Assembly: GCA_002344055.1 (NCBI GenBank)
Contig: DDTH01000011.1
Location: 141,019 to 205,018, forward strand
DNA from: Sphingomonadales bacterium UBA2369
Lineage (GTDB): Bacteria > Pseudomonadota > Alphaproteobacteria > Sphingomonadales > Sphingomonadaceae
Reading direction: 5' to 3'
DNA length: 64,000 nt
Shown: in pieces, positions 27,378-36,799 of the stretch
How positions within the stretch are numbered: the stretch's first letter is position 1
Layout of the letters: every line of letters begins with the position of its first letter
Made by a program: the position numbers and the translations under genes
The notes under the pieces: generated by a model
Seen by the model: only the letters and a program-made list of their open reading frames with translations
Database searches by the model: none
What the model was told of the DNA's origin: nothing

Positions 27378-27820
27378 GCCAGACCAAGCTCGGCCAGAAT
27401 ACGCCCCTGCCCGCTTCCCCCGAGGAAGCGGTGCTGGACTATGTGCCCAATCCGCGCACCGGCCGGCCCTATCTGGTGCGCTTCACCGCGCCGGAATTCA
27501 CCTCGCTCTGCCCGGTCACCGGCCAGCCCGATTTCGCGCACCTGGTGATCGACTATGCGCCGGGCGCGACGATCGTCGAATCCAAGTCGCTGAAATTGTT
27601 TCTCGGATCCTTCCGCAACCATGCCGGCTTTCACGAGGATGTGACGGTGGGCATTGGCGAGCGGCTGGTCGCGGAGATGAAGCCGCTGTGGTTGCGCATC
27701 GGCGGCTATTGGTATCCGCGCGGCGGCATCCCGATCGACGTCTTCTGGCAATCGGGCGCGCCGCCGGAAGGGCTGTGGCTGCCGGACCAGGGCGTACCCG
27801 CCTATCGCGGGCGGGGCTGA
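27374..27820 (+). CDS. queF: NADPH-dependent preQ0 reductase QueF
   Basis: 148 residues, single-domain type. QueF reduces 7-cyano-7-deazaguanine to preQ1 in queuosine synthesis. The catalytic Cys46 is in '[13 protein letters not shown]' with the conserved Asp53, and the substrate motif ESKSLK is at 69-74. Start is TTG 27374, overlapping the previous stop; no ATG exists in this region of the frame. Confidence 0.95.
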   Translation: MSQTKLGQNTPLPASPEEAVLDYVPNPRTGRPYLVRFTAPEFTSLCPVTGQPDFAHLVIDYAPGATIVESKSLKLFLGSFRNHAGFHEDVTVGIGERLVAEMKPLWLRIGGYWYPRGGIPIDVFWQSGAPPEGLWLPDQGVPAYRGRG

Positions 27821-27830
27821 GCGCGGCGGC

Positions 27831-28859
27831 ATGAAGATCTGCGTGTTTGGCACTGGGGCGGTCGGCGGCTGGATCGGCGGCGCCTGGGCTTCGGCGGGGC
27901 TGGACGTGGCGCTGGTGGCGCGCGCCGGGACGGCGGCCGAGATTGCCGAACATGGCGTGACCGTCGGCGACACCAGCGGCGAGGGTCCGGCGCAGGCCAT
28001 CCACCTGCCCGCAGGGACGATCGCCTGCTCCGACGATCCGAAATTGTGCGCCGATGCGGACCTGATCCTCGTCTGCGTGAAGAGCATCGACACGGAAAAG
28101 GCGGGCAAGCTGATCGCGAAGCATGCGCGAGCCGACGCGGTGCTGCTGAGTTTCCAGAACGGGATCAGCAATCCCGAGCGGCTGCGCGCGGTGGTGCCGG
28201 GGCGGACGGTGCTGGCCGGGATGGTGCCGTTCAACGTCGTGCGGCAGGGCAATGGCCGCTTCACCAAAACGGTGGCGGGGAAGCTTTGGGCCGAGGAACA
28301 TGACCTGACTCGCGCGGTGCGCGATGCGGTCGGCAAGCGGCCGGGGGCATTGCAGCTGACGGACGACATGGCCTCGGTCGCCTGGTCGAAGCTGCTGATC
28401 AATTTGAACAATGCCGTGAACGCGCTGTCGGGCAAGCCATTGCTGGAACAGCTCAAGGACCGCGATTACCGCCGCGTCGTGGCCGCGAGCATGGACGAGG
28501 CGCTGCTGGCGATGAAGCTGGCAGGGATCGCGCCCGCCAAGACGGGAATGGTCTCGCCGCAGCGTCTGCCGGGCATCATGCGGCTGCCCAATGCCCTGTT
28601 CGCCGCCTTCCTGAAGGCGCAGGGGATTGCGCCGGACGCGCGCTCCTCCATGGCCGACGATTTCGCCGCCGGGCGTGCGACCGAGATCGACTTCCTGAAC
28701 GGCGAGGTCGTGACGCTCGCCCGCAAGCATGGCCGCAACCCGCGCGTGAATGCGGGCATCGTTCAGCTGGTGAAGGAGGCGGAGGCCGGAATCGAGCGGT
28801 GCTGGTCCGGCAAGGAACTGGCCGAGCGGCTGCTGACGGACAAAAAAGAGGGGGCCTGA
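27831..28859 (+). CDS. panE: 2-dehydropantoate 2-reductase family protein
   Basis: 342 residues. N-terminal Rossmann motif GTGAVGG (7-13) for NADPH, and the ketopantoate reductase C-terminal helical domain with 'LLINLNNAVNALSG'. It would make pantoate for CoA synthesis, but the family has many paralogues, so panE is a best guess. Its stop codon lies in the loop of a bidirectional terminator. Confidence 0.82.
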   Translation: MKICVFGTGAVGGWIGGAWASAGLDVALVARAGTAAEIAEHGVTVGDTSGEGPAQAIHLPAGTIACSDDPKLCADADLILVCVKSIDTEKAGKLIAKHARADAVLLSFQNGISNPERLRAVVPGRTVLAGMVPFNVVRQGNGRFTKTVAGKLWAEEHDLTRAVRDAVGKRPGALQLTDDMASVAWSKLLINLNNAVNALSGKPLLEQLKDRDYRRVVAASMDEALLAMKLAGIAPAKTGMVSPQRLPGIMRLPNALFAAFLKAQGIAPDARSSMADDFAAGRATEIDFLNGEVVTLARKHGRNPRVNAGIVQLVKEAEAGIERCWSGKELAERLLTDKKEGA

Positions 28860-28869
28860 GCCCCCTCTT
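28842..28869. terminator. Bidirectional terminator between panE and degP-like gene
   Basis: Stem AAGAGGGGGC / GCCCCCTCTT, loop CTGA, with a run of six A on the left. Read from the minus strand this gives a perfect hairpin followed by six T, ideal for the convergent protease gene. For panE it also works, with its TGA inside the loop. Confidence 0.85.
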
Positions 28870-28891
28870 CCTTAACGGTTTTCAGGCCGGA

Positions 28892-30451
28892 TCAGCCGGC
28901 GCTGCCGACTTCGATGCCGACGAAGCCCGGCGGCGTGTTGCCGCGGCGGACGACCATCAGCACGCGCGAACGGCGGGCGGTGCGGGCGGCGGTCACCGCT
29001 TCCGCGACAGCAGCCGGATTGGGTGTGGCGCGGCGATCGACCGACATGATGATATCGCCAGCACGCAGCCCCTTCTGGGCCGCATCGCTGTTCGGGTCGA
29101 TCTGCGTGATCACCACGCCGCTGACCTGACCGCGCAGGCCGCCCTGACGGGCAAGCTCGGGCGTCAGCGTCTGCAGCGTCATGCCGAGCGAGCGAGCATC
29201 GGCGGAACGGGTCGGTCCCGCACCCTCGCCGCCTTCATCGCCTTCCACCTCGATGCCGTTCAGCCGGGCCAGTTCCTGATCGCTCGGTCGCTCGGCGACC
29301 TGCACGGTCACGTCGCGGCGCTGGCCGTTGCGGATGATCTCCAGCGGAATGCGCGTCCCGATCGGCTGCTGCGAAACGAGATAGGCCAGGGTCTGGTCGG
29401 GCGTCACCGGCTGGCCGGCGACGGTGATCACCACATCGCCTTGCTCGACGCCGCCACGGGCCGCCGGGCCGCCCGGAGTCACGCTGGTGATCAGTTCGCC
29501 GCGATTGCGGTCGATGCCGAGCGTTTCGCCGACATCGCCGGTCGAGAGCGACTGCAGGCTCACGCCGATATAGCCGCGCCGGACGCGTTCGCCGCGGCGC
29601 AGCGCCTCGACGATCGGCTGGGCCTGATCGGCGGGAATGGCGAAACCGATGCCGATATTGCCGCCGGTAGGCGAATAAAGCGCGGTGTTGATGCCGACGA
29701 CATTGCCCTGCAGGTCGAACAACGGCCCGCCCGAATTGCCCGAGTTGATCGAGGCGTCGGTCTGGATGAAACGGTCGTAATTGCCCGCGCCGATATTGCG
29801 GTGAAGCGCCGAGACGATGCCGGCCGTGACCGAGCCGCCGAGCGCATAGGGATTGCCGATCGCAACCACCCAGTCGCCCACCCGCACCCGCTCCGCATCC
29901 GCGAAACGGACGAAGGGCAGATTGCCGCGCGGCGTGATCTTCAGGACCGCGAGGTCCGAAGCCTCGTCACGGCCGACCAATTCGGCGCGATATTCGGTGC
30001 GGTCGGACAAAGTGACGGTGATCTCCTCGACCACCGCATTTGTCCGCGCCGGCGCGACGACGTGATTGTTGGTGACGATGTAGCCGTCGGCGGAGATGAT
30101 GAAGCCCGAACCGAGCGAGCCGCCGCGCTGGGTGCTGCTCTCGCCGTCGCCCTGGCCCTGGCCCGGCACTTCCTGGCCGAAGCGGCGGAAGAATTCCTCC
30201 ATGCCCTGCGGCAGGCGGCGGCGCTGCACGGTGATGCTTTGCCGGGTCGAGATGTTCACGACCGCGGGCTGCAGCCGCTCGGCCAGATCGGCGAAGCTCA
30301 TCGGCGCGCCGGCGCGCGGCGGAGCGGCGTTGATTGCGCCGGGCTGGTTGACGGCGGTCTGCGCCCCGACCGGCCCGATCGCGACGTTCGTCAGACTGCC
30401 GCCGAGCAAAAGGGCGGCGGTGATGCCATAGACGTAACGCACTTTCCTCAT
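28892..30451 (-). CDS. degP: DegP/HtrA-type periplasmic serine protease
   Basis: 519 residues. Signal peptide about 1-30. Trypsin-like domain with catalytic His130 (TNNHVV), Asp166 (SDLAVLK) and Ser240 (GNSGGP), then two PDZ domains (about 285-385 and 420-515). A Do-family protease/chaperone of envelope quality control. It is downstream of hflKC in the same direction, a common grouping. A GTTCA direct repeat lies about 95-110 bases upstream and may be a stress-regulator site. Confidence 0.93.
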   Translation of the reverse strand: MRKVRYVYGITAALLLGGSLTNVAIGPVGAQTAVNQPGAINAAPPRAGAPMSFADLAERLQPAVVNISTRQSITVQRRRLPQGMEEFFRRFGQEVPGQGQGDGESSTQRGGSLGSGFIISADGYIVTNNHVVAPARTNAVVEEITVTLSDRTEYRAELVGRDEASDLAVLKITPRGNLPFVRFADAERVRVGDWVVAIGNPYALGGSVTAGIVSALHRNIGAGNYDRFIQTDASINSGNSGGPLFDLQGNVVGINTALYSPTGGNIGIGFAIPADQAQPIVEALRRGERVRRGYIGVSLQSLSTGDVGETLGIDRNRGELITSVTPGGPAARGGVEQGDVVITVAGQPVTPDQTLAYLVSQQPIGTRIPLEIIRNGQRRDVTVQVAERPSDQELARLNGIEVEGDEGGEGAGPTRSADARSLGMTLQTLTPELARQGGLRGQVSGVVITQIDPNSDAAQKGLRAGDIIMSVDRRATPNPAAVAEAVTAARTARRSRVLMVVRRGNTPPGFVGIEVGSAG

Positions 30452-30544
30452 CCTCCTAAAATCCTCTCACTCGCATCGGCCCCGGTTTGAACGACACGGC
30501 CAGTTCCGACCGTGTTACGCGCGTAGCACGCTAGGCCCGCCCGC

Positions 30545-30560
30545 TGAACGCAGATTGAAC
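30545..30560 (-). promoter_or_regulatory. GTTCA-N6-GTTCA direct repeat upstream of degP
   Basis: Minus strand: GTTCAATCTGCGTTCA, two GTTCA half-sites with 11-base period. The same or nearly the same layout occurs upstream of three secreted-protein genes (56549, 59355, 59928). Direct repeats spaced one helical turn apart are typical of OmpR-family response regulators; ChvI/BvrR-type regulators are a candidate. Confidence 0.5.
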
Positions 30561-30569
30561 GGCGGCGGC

Positions 30570-31418
30570 CTATCGTTGCCCCTGGAACTGCCGCAGATAA
30601 TCATTTTGCGGTGAGAGGATGATGTTGGTGGCCCCGCCTTCCTTGGAAAGGAAGCTGGTCCGGTAGGACTGCATGGCGCGGAAGAAATCGTAGAATTGCG
30701 GGTCCTGGCCATAAGCGCGGGCATAGGTTTCCGCCGCTTCGGCCTCCGCCTGGGCGCGGATGATCTGCGCCTGCTTCAGGCCCTGCGCCTGGATCGACCG
30801 CGCCTCCTGCTGGCGGGCAGTCCGCATCCGTTCATAAGCGGAATTGAGCGGCGTACCGCTCGGCAGATCGGCACGCTTGATCCGCACGTCGACGATCTCC
30901 GCGCCATATTGCGCGGCGACGCGGTTCAGCGCCTGCTGGATATTCTCCATCATCTGGCCGCGCTCGGGACTCAGCAGCGCCGCGAACGGCCGCCGGCCAA
31001 GCTCGTTGCGCAGCGACGAGGCGAGGATCGGACGCAGCGCCGAGATGACATTCTCCTCCGTGCGCGCGGACAAGAACATGCGGAGCGGATCAACCACCCG
31101 GAAGCGCGCGAAGGCATCGACCTGCAGGCGCAGCTGATCGGTTGAAAGGACCTGCTGATCCTCCATGTCGATCGACAGGATGCGCTTGTCGATCCGCTCG
31201 ACCCGATCGATGAACGGCACCTTGAAGGCCATGCCCGGGCCGAAATCCCCGAATTGCTGGCCGCGCTCGTAGCGATTCACGACCCGCTGCGGCTCACCGA
31301 AGCGGGTGATCACGAGCTGCTCGGTCTCGCGCACGATGACGATCGAATTGCCGAGCAGAACCAGCACGACGAGCGCCGTGACGGCCAGAAAGATCGGATT
31401 CTTGAGGATAGCGGTCAT
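30570..31418 (-). CDS. hflC: Membrane protease modulator HflC
   Basis: 282 residues. One N-terminal membrane helix (about 6-25), then an SPFH/band-7 domain ('VIVRETEQLVITRFGEPQRVV') and a coiled-coil C-terminus. With HflK it forms a cage around FtsH and modulates its proteolysis. ATG at 31418 overlaps the hflK stop (ATGA). Confidence 0.95.
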   Translation of the reverse strand: MTAILKNPIFLAVTALVVLVLLGNSIVIVRETEQLVITRFGEPQRVVNRYERGQQFGDFGPGMAFKVPFIDRVERIDKRILSIDMEDQQVLSTDQLRLQVDAFARFRVVDPLRMFLSARTEENVISALRPILASSLRNELGRRPFAALLSPERGQMMENIQQALNRVAAQYGAEIVDVRIKRADLPSGTPLNSAYERMRTARQQEARSIQAQGLKQAQIIRAQAEAEAAETYARAYGQDPQFYDFFRAMQSYRTSFLSKEGGATNIILSPQNDYLRQFQGQR

Positions 31419-32593
31419 CGTGCCTGCCCCTGATTGGCCTGCGGCTGGGCCTGCTGGCGTTGCGCGCGATTTCTGATCTCCGGCAGCGGCAGATAGGGCG
31501 TGACGCCCGGCGCCTCGATAATCGTCGTATCGACGGTGCGCAGGATTTCCTCCATCGTCTCGTAATACATACGTCGCCGCGTCACGTCCGGGGCAAGCCT
31601 GTATTGCTGATAGAGCTGCTCGAACTGGGCCGCGTCACCCTGTGCCTGAGCAGTGCGCTGCAGCGCATAGGCGCGGGCCTCGTTCTGTTTGCTCTGCGCC
31701 TCCTGCTGCGCCGCCGACACCTCGAGGAACGCGTCGTTGACCGCCGCGGGCGGCTGGGACTGGTTGATCGCGACGCCGCGAATCTCGATGCCCGAGCCAT
31801 ATTCGTCGAGCAGCTGCTGCATATTCTGCTGCACCCTTTGCTCGATCTCGCCGCGGCCGGCGCCGAGCGCATCCTCCAGGCTGACGCGCGCAACCACGGC
31901 GCGCATCGAGGTTTCGGCAACCTCGCGGATCGTCGCGTCGGGCTCGCGAATCTGGAACAGGTAAAGCTGCGGATCCTTGATGTTCCAGCGCACCGTATAG
32001 GCCAGATCGATCACGTTCTGGTCGCCGGTCAGGATCAGATTCTCGGCATTGCGATCGCCGCCGGGGATCGGGATTTCGCGAATCTCTTCGACCGGCACCA
32101 TCTCGACGTTGGAAATGGGCGCAGGGAAGGTGAAGCCGACGCCGGGGTTCATGGTGCGGTCGTAGCGCCCGAACGTGGTGACGACGCCGCGTGACCCCGG
32201 CGGGACCGGATGGATGCTGGTGAAGGCGATCCAGATCAGGACGAAGGCGAGCAGGCCGTAAAGCCAGTAAGACCGCTTGATGCCGGTGCCGCCGCCACCG
32301 CCGCCGGGAAAGCCGCCGCGAATGCGATCGCGGCTGCGCTTCAGCCAATCGTCGAGCGAGGTGACATTCTCGTCATTGCCGGGGCGCCGCCGGCGCGGGC
32401 CGCCACCGCCGGGCCGGCCCCAGGGGCTGCGCGGGCCACCGCCACCTTCGCCGCCATCGGAGCCGCCGCCGTCAGAACCGCCACCGGCACCGCCGCTGCC
32501 GCCCGACCCGCCACTGGGGGGGCTGCCCCATGGGCCGCCATTGTTACCGCTCATGGCGACGATGCGCCGACCCCAACCCGAAAGCCATTTCAT
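31415..32593 (-). CDS. hflK: Membrane protease modulator HflK
   Basis: 392 residues. A Gly/Pro/Ser-rich N-terminal segment (to about residue 95), one membrane helix (about 108-128), and an SPFH domain with 'PGVGFTFPAPISNVEMVPVEEIR'. Partner of HflC in the FtsH complex. The start may be ATG 32593 (MKWLSGWG) or ATG 32554 (MSGNNGGPWG), the latter closer to other HflK N-termini. Divergent from mrp across 92 bases. Confidence 0.93.
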   Translation of the reverse strand: MKWLSGWGRRIVAMSGNNGGPWGSPPSGGSGGSGGAGGGSDGGGSDGGEGGGGPRSPWGRPGGGGPRRRRPGNDENVTSLDDWLKRSRDRIRGGFPGGGGGGTGIKRSYWLYGLLAFVLIWIAFTSIHPVPPGSRGVVTTFGRYDRTMNPGVGFTFPAPISNVEMVPVEEIREIPIPGGDRNAENLILTGDQNVIDLAYTVRWNIKDPQLYLFQIREPDATIREVAETSMRAVVARVSLEDALGAGRGEIEQRVQQNMQQLLDEYGSGIEIRGVAINQSQPPAAVNDAFLEVSAAQQEAQSKQNEARAYALQRTAQAQGDAAQFEQLYQQYRLAPDVTRRRMYYETMEEILRTVDTTIIEAPGVTPYLPLPEIRNRAQRQQAQPQANQGQAR

Positions 32594-32685
32594 GCAGTCT
32601 TTATAGGGGCGCTCTGCCGCGAGGGAAGGGCGGCGCGGGAAAAACAGTGGCGGATCGTCCCCGATCCTCTATCGCCCGGCCCGAT

Positions 32686-33672
32686 ATGAGCGATCCGAAC
32701 CAGAGCCTGAACGAGGCCCTTGCCCGCCTTGAGGACCCCAGTGGCAATAGCGATCTGATCGCCTCCGGCCGGGTGCAATTGGCCCGCGTCAAGGACGGGC
32801 TGGCCACGATCGTGATCGAGGCGAGCGGGCTGACGGCGGAGGAGCGGGCCGGTCTTGAGCGGCGGATCCGCGCGGCCCTGGTCGGCGTGCCGGGCATTTC
32901 GGATACCCGCATCGCGATGAGCGTCGAGAAGCGTGAGAAGACCATCATCGCGGTCGGCAGCGGCAAGGGTGGGGTCGGCAAATCGACCCTTTCCGCGAAT
33001 CTCGCGATCGCGCTGGCGCGGCTCGGGCGCAAAGTGGGGCTGATCGACGCCGATATTTACGGCCCCTCGCAGCCGCGCATCATGGGCCATCATGGCCGCC
33101 CGGAACTGGTCGACCAGCAGATCGTGCCTGTGGACGTGCATGGCGTGAAGATGCTGTCGATCGGGCAGCTGATCGAGCCGGGCACCGCCGTCGCCTGGCG
33201 CGGACCGATGACGGGCAGCGCGCTCGGCAATCTGATGGATGGCGACTGGAGCGGCTGCGACCTGCTGATCGTCGATCTGCCGCCGGGGACGGGCGACGTG
33301 CAGATGACTTTGATCCAGAAGTGGAAGCCGGCCGGGGCGGTGATCGTCTCGACGCCGCAGGACCTGGCGCTGATCGACGCCACCCGCGCCATCGACCTGT
33401 TCCGCAAGATGGACGTGCCGGTGCTGGGCCTCGTGGAGAACATGTCCGGCTATCAATGCCCGTCCTGCGGCGAGACGAGCGATCCGTTCGGCGCGGGCGG
33501 CGCGGAAGCGGCGGCGCGGGTGATGGACATTCCGTTCCTGGGCCGCGTGCCGCTGACCCTTCGCATCCGCGAGGCGAGCGATGCCGGGGAACCGCCGGCG
33601 GCCGGTGACGATTACGAAGCCGGGATCTTCCGCAGCATCGCGGGGAAATTGCTGGAGCGCGTGCCCCGCTGA
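32686..33672 (+). CDS. apbC: Mrp/ApbC family iron-sulfur carrier ATPase
   Basis: 328 residues from ATG 32686 (MSDPNQSLNEALARL). An N-terminal DUF59-type segment, then the deviant Walker A 'GSGKGGVGKST' near residue 89 and a C-terminal CxxC ('YQCPSCGETSDPFG'), which binds an Fe-S cluster. It loads or transfers Fe-S clusters in the cytosol. Upstream in-frame codons cover the promoter region and are not coding. Confidence 0.93.
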   Translation: MSDPNQSLNEALARLEDPSGNSDLIASGRVQLARVKDGLATIVIEASGLTAEERAGLERRIRAALVGVPGISDTRIAMSVEKREKTIIAVGSGKGGVGKSTLSANLAIALARLGRKVGLIDADIYGPSQPRIMGHHGRPELVDQQIVPVDVHGVKMLSIGQLIEPGTAVAWRGPMTGSALGNLMDGDWSGCDLLIVDLPPGTGDVQMTLIQKWKPAGAVIVSTPQDLALIDATRAIDLFRKMDVPVLGLVENMSGYQCPSCGETSDPFGAGGAEAAARVMDIPFLGRVPLTLRIREASDAGEPPAAGDDYEAGIFRSIAGKLLERVPR

Positions 33673-33686
33673 AGAGGAGCCAGAAT

Positions 33687-34115
33687 ATGCCGCTGACCCG
33701 CGACGAGGACATATCCGAATTGCTGCGCGAGACGCGAACAATCGCCATGATCGGCGCATCCGACCGGCCCGACCGGCCGAGCTACCGGGTGATGCAATAT
33801 CTGCAGGAGCAGGGCTATCGCGTCTTCCCGGTCAATCCGCAGATCACCGGCGAGCATATTCACGGCGAATATGTCTGGCGCGAGTTGAGCCAGATCGGCG
33901 AGCCGATCGATCTGGTAGACATCTTCCGCCGCCCGATCGCGGCCGGGGAAGCGGTGGACGAGGCGATCGCGGCGGGAGCGAAAGCGGTCTGGCTGCAGAT
34001 CGGCGTGATCAACGAGGAGGCCGCTGACCGGGCCGAGGCGGCGGGGCTGAAAGTGGTGATGGACCGCTGCCCGAAGATCGAAATCCCCCGGCTCGGCGTG
34101 GCGCCGGTCGCATGA
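33687..34115 (+). CDS. CoA-binding domain protein (YccU-like)
   Basis: 142 residues forming a single CoA_binding_2 Rossmann domain: 'IAMIGASDRPDRPSYRVMQYLQEQGYRVFPVNP' and 'VWLQIGVINEEA'. Ligand and role are uncertain in this family. Strong ribosome site GAAGAGGAG. Stop overlaps the next gene's ATG. Confidence 0.88.
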   Translation: MPLTRDEDISELLRETRTIAMIGASDRPDRPSYRVMQYLQEQGYRVFPVNPQITGEHIHGEYVWRELSQIGEPIDLVDIFRRPIAAGEAVDEAIAAGAKAVWLQIGVINEEAADRAEAAGLKVVMDRCPKIEIPRLGVAPVA

Positions 34116-34492
34116 GTCCCGATCCGGACGCGGTGCTGGCACGCGTGCGGGAGATCGCGCTGGCGCTGCCTGAGGCGGCGGAGCGGCTGTCGCACGGGTC
34201 GCCCGGCTTCCATATCGGCGCCAAGGGCAAATTCTTCGCATACTTCTGGCACGATCACCATGGCGACGGCGAGACGGCAGTGCATGTGAAGACCAGCGGC
34301 CTGGACGAGCAGGCGATGCTGATCGAGGCCGACCCGGATACTTATTACCGGCCACCTTATCTCGGCCCGTCCGGCTGGGTCGCGATTCGGCTGGACGCGG
34401 ACGAGGTCGATTGGGTCCGGGTCGCCGACCGGCTGGCCTATAGCTGGGAACTGGTCGCGCCCAAGCGCCTGCTCGAGATGGGCGGGCGCTGA
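34112..34492 (+). CDS. MmcQ/YjbR family protein
   Basis: 126 residues. The MmcQ/YjbR double-wing fold is recognisable from 'ALPEAAERLSHGSPGFHIGAKGKFFAYF' and 'LGPSGWVAIRLD'. The family is predicted to bind DNA, but function is not established. ATGA overlap with the CoA-binding gene. Confidence 0.85.
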   Translation: MSPDPDAVLARVREIALALPEAAERLSHGSPGFHIGAKGKFFAYFWHDHHGDGETAVHVKTSGLDEQAMLIEADPDTYYRPPYLGPSGWVAIRLDADEVDWVRVADRLAYSWELVAPKRLLEMGGR

Positions 34493-34493
34493 C

Positions 34494-34658
34494 TCAATCC
34501 TCCCCTGCATTTGCAGGGGAGGGGGACCGCCGAAGGCGGTGGAGGGGCCGGCGCAGAGCGCCGGTTCTTTGCTTTCGGAAGAGTTCCGCGCCGATGGCGC
34601 GGCCCCTCCACCATGCTACGCATGGTCCCCCTCCCCTCGAAAACGTGGGGAGGAATTA
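34494..34658. repeat. Palindromic intergenic element, copy 3
   Basis: Near copy of 2542-2706. The first 60 bases (CTCCCCTGCATTTGCAGGGG through GGAGGGGCCGGCGC) are almost identical, and the right half differs mainly in the central loop. It lies between two convergent genes (34492 and 34661), where a two-way terminator would be useful. Confidence 0.88.
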
Positions 34659-34660
34659 GG

Positions 34661-35422
34661 TTACACCACCGCCATCGCACGTTCGTAGAGGCGATCGACC
34701 GCCGCGCTGTGGATCGCGGGTGTCGTCGCGACGACGCCGAAGCTCAGCGCCTCCGGGCTGTTGAAGGTGAGCGGTTGGCCAAGCGCGCCGGTGACGGTGG
34801 CGCCGGCTTCCTGCGCGATCAAGGCGGCGGCGGCGATGTCCCATTCGCGGCCCCAGCGCAGGGTGGCGAGCAGATCGGCCTCGCCCGCCGCGACCATGGC
34901 GATGCGCAGCGCGATGGAATTGGGCTTGGCGACCATGACGAGGTCCTGATCGACCTTGGGCAAGCTGTCGGCGGGGACGCGCGCGCCTGGAAAGAGGGTG
35001 CGGCCGCTGACCTGCAGCCGTTCGCCATTGCGCCAGGCGCCCTGCCCCGCCTCGGCGGTCCACAATTCGTCGCGCGCGGGGGCGGAAAGGACGCCGTAGC
35101 GGATCGCCCGGTCCTCGGCCAAGGCAACCGACACCGCCCAGCCGGGGCGGCCGCGCAGATAGTCGCGGGTGCCGTCGATCGGATCGACCACCCAGACACG
35201 GCTGCGCTCGATCCGGTCGGACTCGTCCGCGGTCTCTTCCGACAGCCAACCGGCTTCGGGATCGAGCGCGAACAATTGCTCGCGCAGGAAGGCATCGACC
35301 ATCAGGTCGATCTCGCAGACCGGGTGGCCCGGCTCCTTCTCCCAGCGCTGATAGTCGGTGCCGCACTTGCTCAGCGCGATGCGGCCGGCCTCCGCGGCGA
35401 TTTCGGCGATTTGCTCAAGCAC
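34661..35422 (-). CDS. Inositol monophosphatase family phosphatase (CysQ-like)
   Basis: 253 residues, GTG start overlapping the pmbA stop by 8 bases. Metal-binding motifs 'SEETADES' (61-68) and 'DPIDGTRDYL' (80-89) plus the C-terminal 'WGREWDIAAAALIAQEAGA' are the IMPase superfamily signature. 3'(2'),5'-bisphosphate nucleotidase (CysQ), histidinol-phosphatase or IMPase activity cannot be separated by eye. Confidence 0.87.
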   Translation of the reverse strand: MLEQIAEIAAEAGRIALSKCGTDYQRWEKEPGHPVCEIDLMVDAFLREQLFALDPEAGWLSEETADESDRIERSRVWVVDPIDGTRDYLRGRPGWAVSVALAEDRAIRYGVLSAPARDELWTAEAGQGAWRNGERLQVSGRTLFPGARVPADSLPKVDQDLVMVAKPNSIALRIAMVAAGEADLLATLRWGREWDIAAAALIAQEAGATVTGALGQPLTFNSPEALSFGVVATTPAIHSAAVDRLYERAMAVV

Positions 35423-36761
35423 CGGCGACGGTCATTCCTTCGATCCGCAAGGTGGGAACATTGAGCGCGCGGCGATGTTCCAGATCGTTCGCCGCGGTCA
35501 GCTTCGCGAACATGTCGATCAGATTGCCGGCGACGGTGATTTCCGCCACCGGGCGCGTGATCTGGCCATTCTCGATCAGAAAGCCCGAGGCGCCGCGGCT
35601 ATAGTCGCCGGTCACCGGATTGACGCCCTGCCCGATCATTTCGGTCACGTAGACGCCCAGCGTTATGTCGGCGATCAGTTCGTCCGGCGAGAGGGTGCCC
35701 GGCTCCATATGAATGTTGGTCGCGCCGACGCCGGGCGCGCCGCCAACCCCGCGCACGGCATGGCCGTTGGTGGTCAGGCCAAGCTGGCGCGCCGCGGCGG
35801 CGTTAAGCAGCCAGCCGGTGACGCGGCCGCGCTCGACCAGGGCATGGCGCTGCGTCGCTACGCCTTCGCCATCGAACGGGCGCGAGCGCAGGCCGCGGAT
35901 GCGGTGCGGATCGTCGATGATCGTGATCGCCTCGGGCAGGATCGCCTCATCCTCGTGGCCGAGCAGGAAGCTGGTGCGGCGCGCCACCGACGGGCCGCTC
36001 ATCGCGCCCACGAGGTGCCCGACCAGATGACCGCCGATGCGCGGATCGAAGACGATCGGCATGGTGCCGCTGTCCATCTTCGCCGGGTTCAGCCGCTTGA
36101 TCGTGCGCTCGCCGGCCAGACGCCCGATCGCCTCCGGGGCGTCGAGATCGGCATAGTGGCGGGCGCTGTGGCTGGCATAATCGCGCTGCATGTCCCCGCC
36201 CTCGCCCGCGATGACGCTGGCCGAGCCGCCATAATGGCTCGAGGAATAGCCGCTGCAGAAGCCGCCGGAGGTGGCGAGCGCGACGACGCTGCGCCCGGCG
36301 CTGGCGCTGGCGCCTTCGCTGTTGGTGATGCCGGCGACGGCGCGGGCGGCATCCTCTGTCGCCAGCGCGCGCTCCTTCAAGGCGGCGGGGGATGGATCGG
36401 CGCCATCATCGCCCTCGAAATCGGGGAGTTCGCCGCGGAAGAGCAATTCCTCCGGCGCGAGGCCGGCATGGGGATCTTCCGGCGCCTCGCGCGCCATCGC
36501 GACGGCGCGCTCGACCAGAGCGGCGAGCGCGGCATCGGACAGATCGGAAGAGGAGACGCTGGCGGAGCGCTGGCCGGCGAAGACGCGCAGGCCGATTTCC
36601 TCGCCTTCCGAGCGGCCGACATCCTCGAGTTCGCCCAGCCGGACGTTGATGCCCAGCGACGATTCGCCCACGTAGAGCGCGTCGGCGGCATCCGCTCCGG
36701 CCTTGCGCGCGGCATCGATCAGGGCGCCGGCGCGCGCCTCGGCTTCTCCGACTGTCAGCAT
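35415..36761 (-). CDS. pmbA: TldD/PmbA family metalloprotease
   Basis: 448 residues, the PmbA (TldE) size. PmbA and TldD form a heterodimeric metalloprotease that degrades unfolded peptides and matures some RiPPs such as microcin B17. Typical segments include 'LGINVRLGELEDVGRSEG' and 'NIHMEPG'. The metal-binding HExxxH is in the TldD partner, not in PmbA, and TldD is not in the window. Confidence 0.92.
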   Translation of the reverse strand: MLTVGEAEARAGALIDAARKAGADAADALYVGESSLGINVRLGELEDVGRSEGEEIGLRVFAGQRSASVSSSDLSDAALAALVERAVAMAREAPEDPHAGLAPEELLFRGELPDFEGDDGADPSPAALKERALATEDAARAVAGITNSEGASASAGRSVVALATSGGFCSGYSSSHYGGSASVIAGEGGDMQRDYASHSARHYADLDAPEAIGRLAGERTIKRLNPAKMDSGTMPIVFDPRIGGHLVGHLVGAMSGPSVARRTSFLLGHEDEAILPEAITIIDDPHRIRGLRSRPFDGEGVATQRHALVERGRVTGWLLNAAAARQLGLTTNGHAVRGVGGAPGVGATNIHMEPGTLSPDELIADITLGVYVTEMIGQGVNPVTGDYSRGASGFLIENGQITRPVAEITVAGNLIDMFAKLTAANDLEHRRALNVPTLRIEGMTVAGA

Positions 36762-36799
36762 GGTGGCGATCTAGGGACGCAAGGGTTCCGGGGCAAGCG

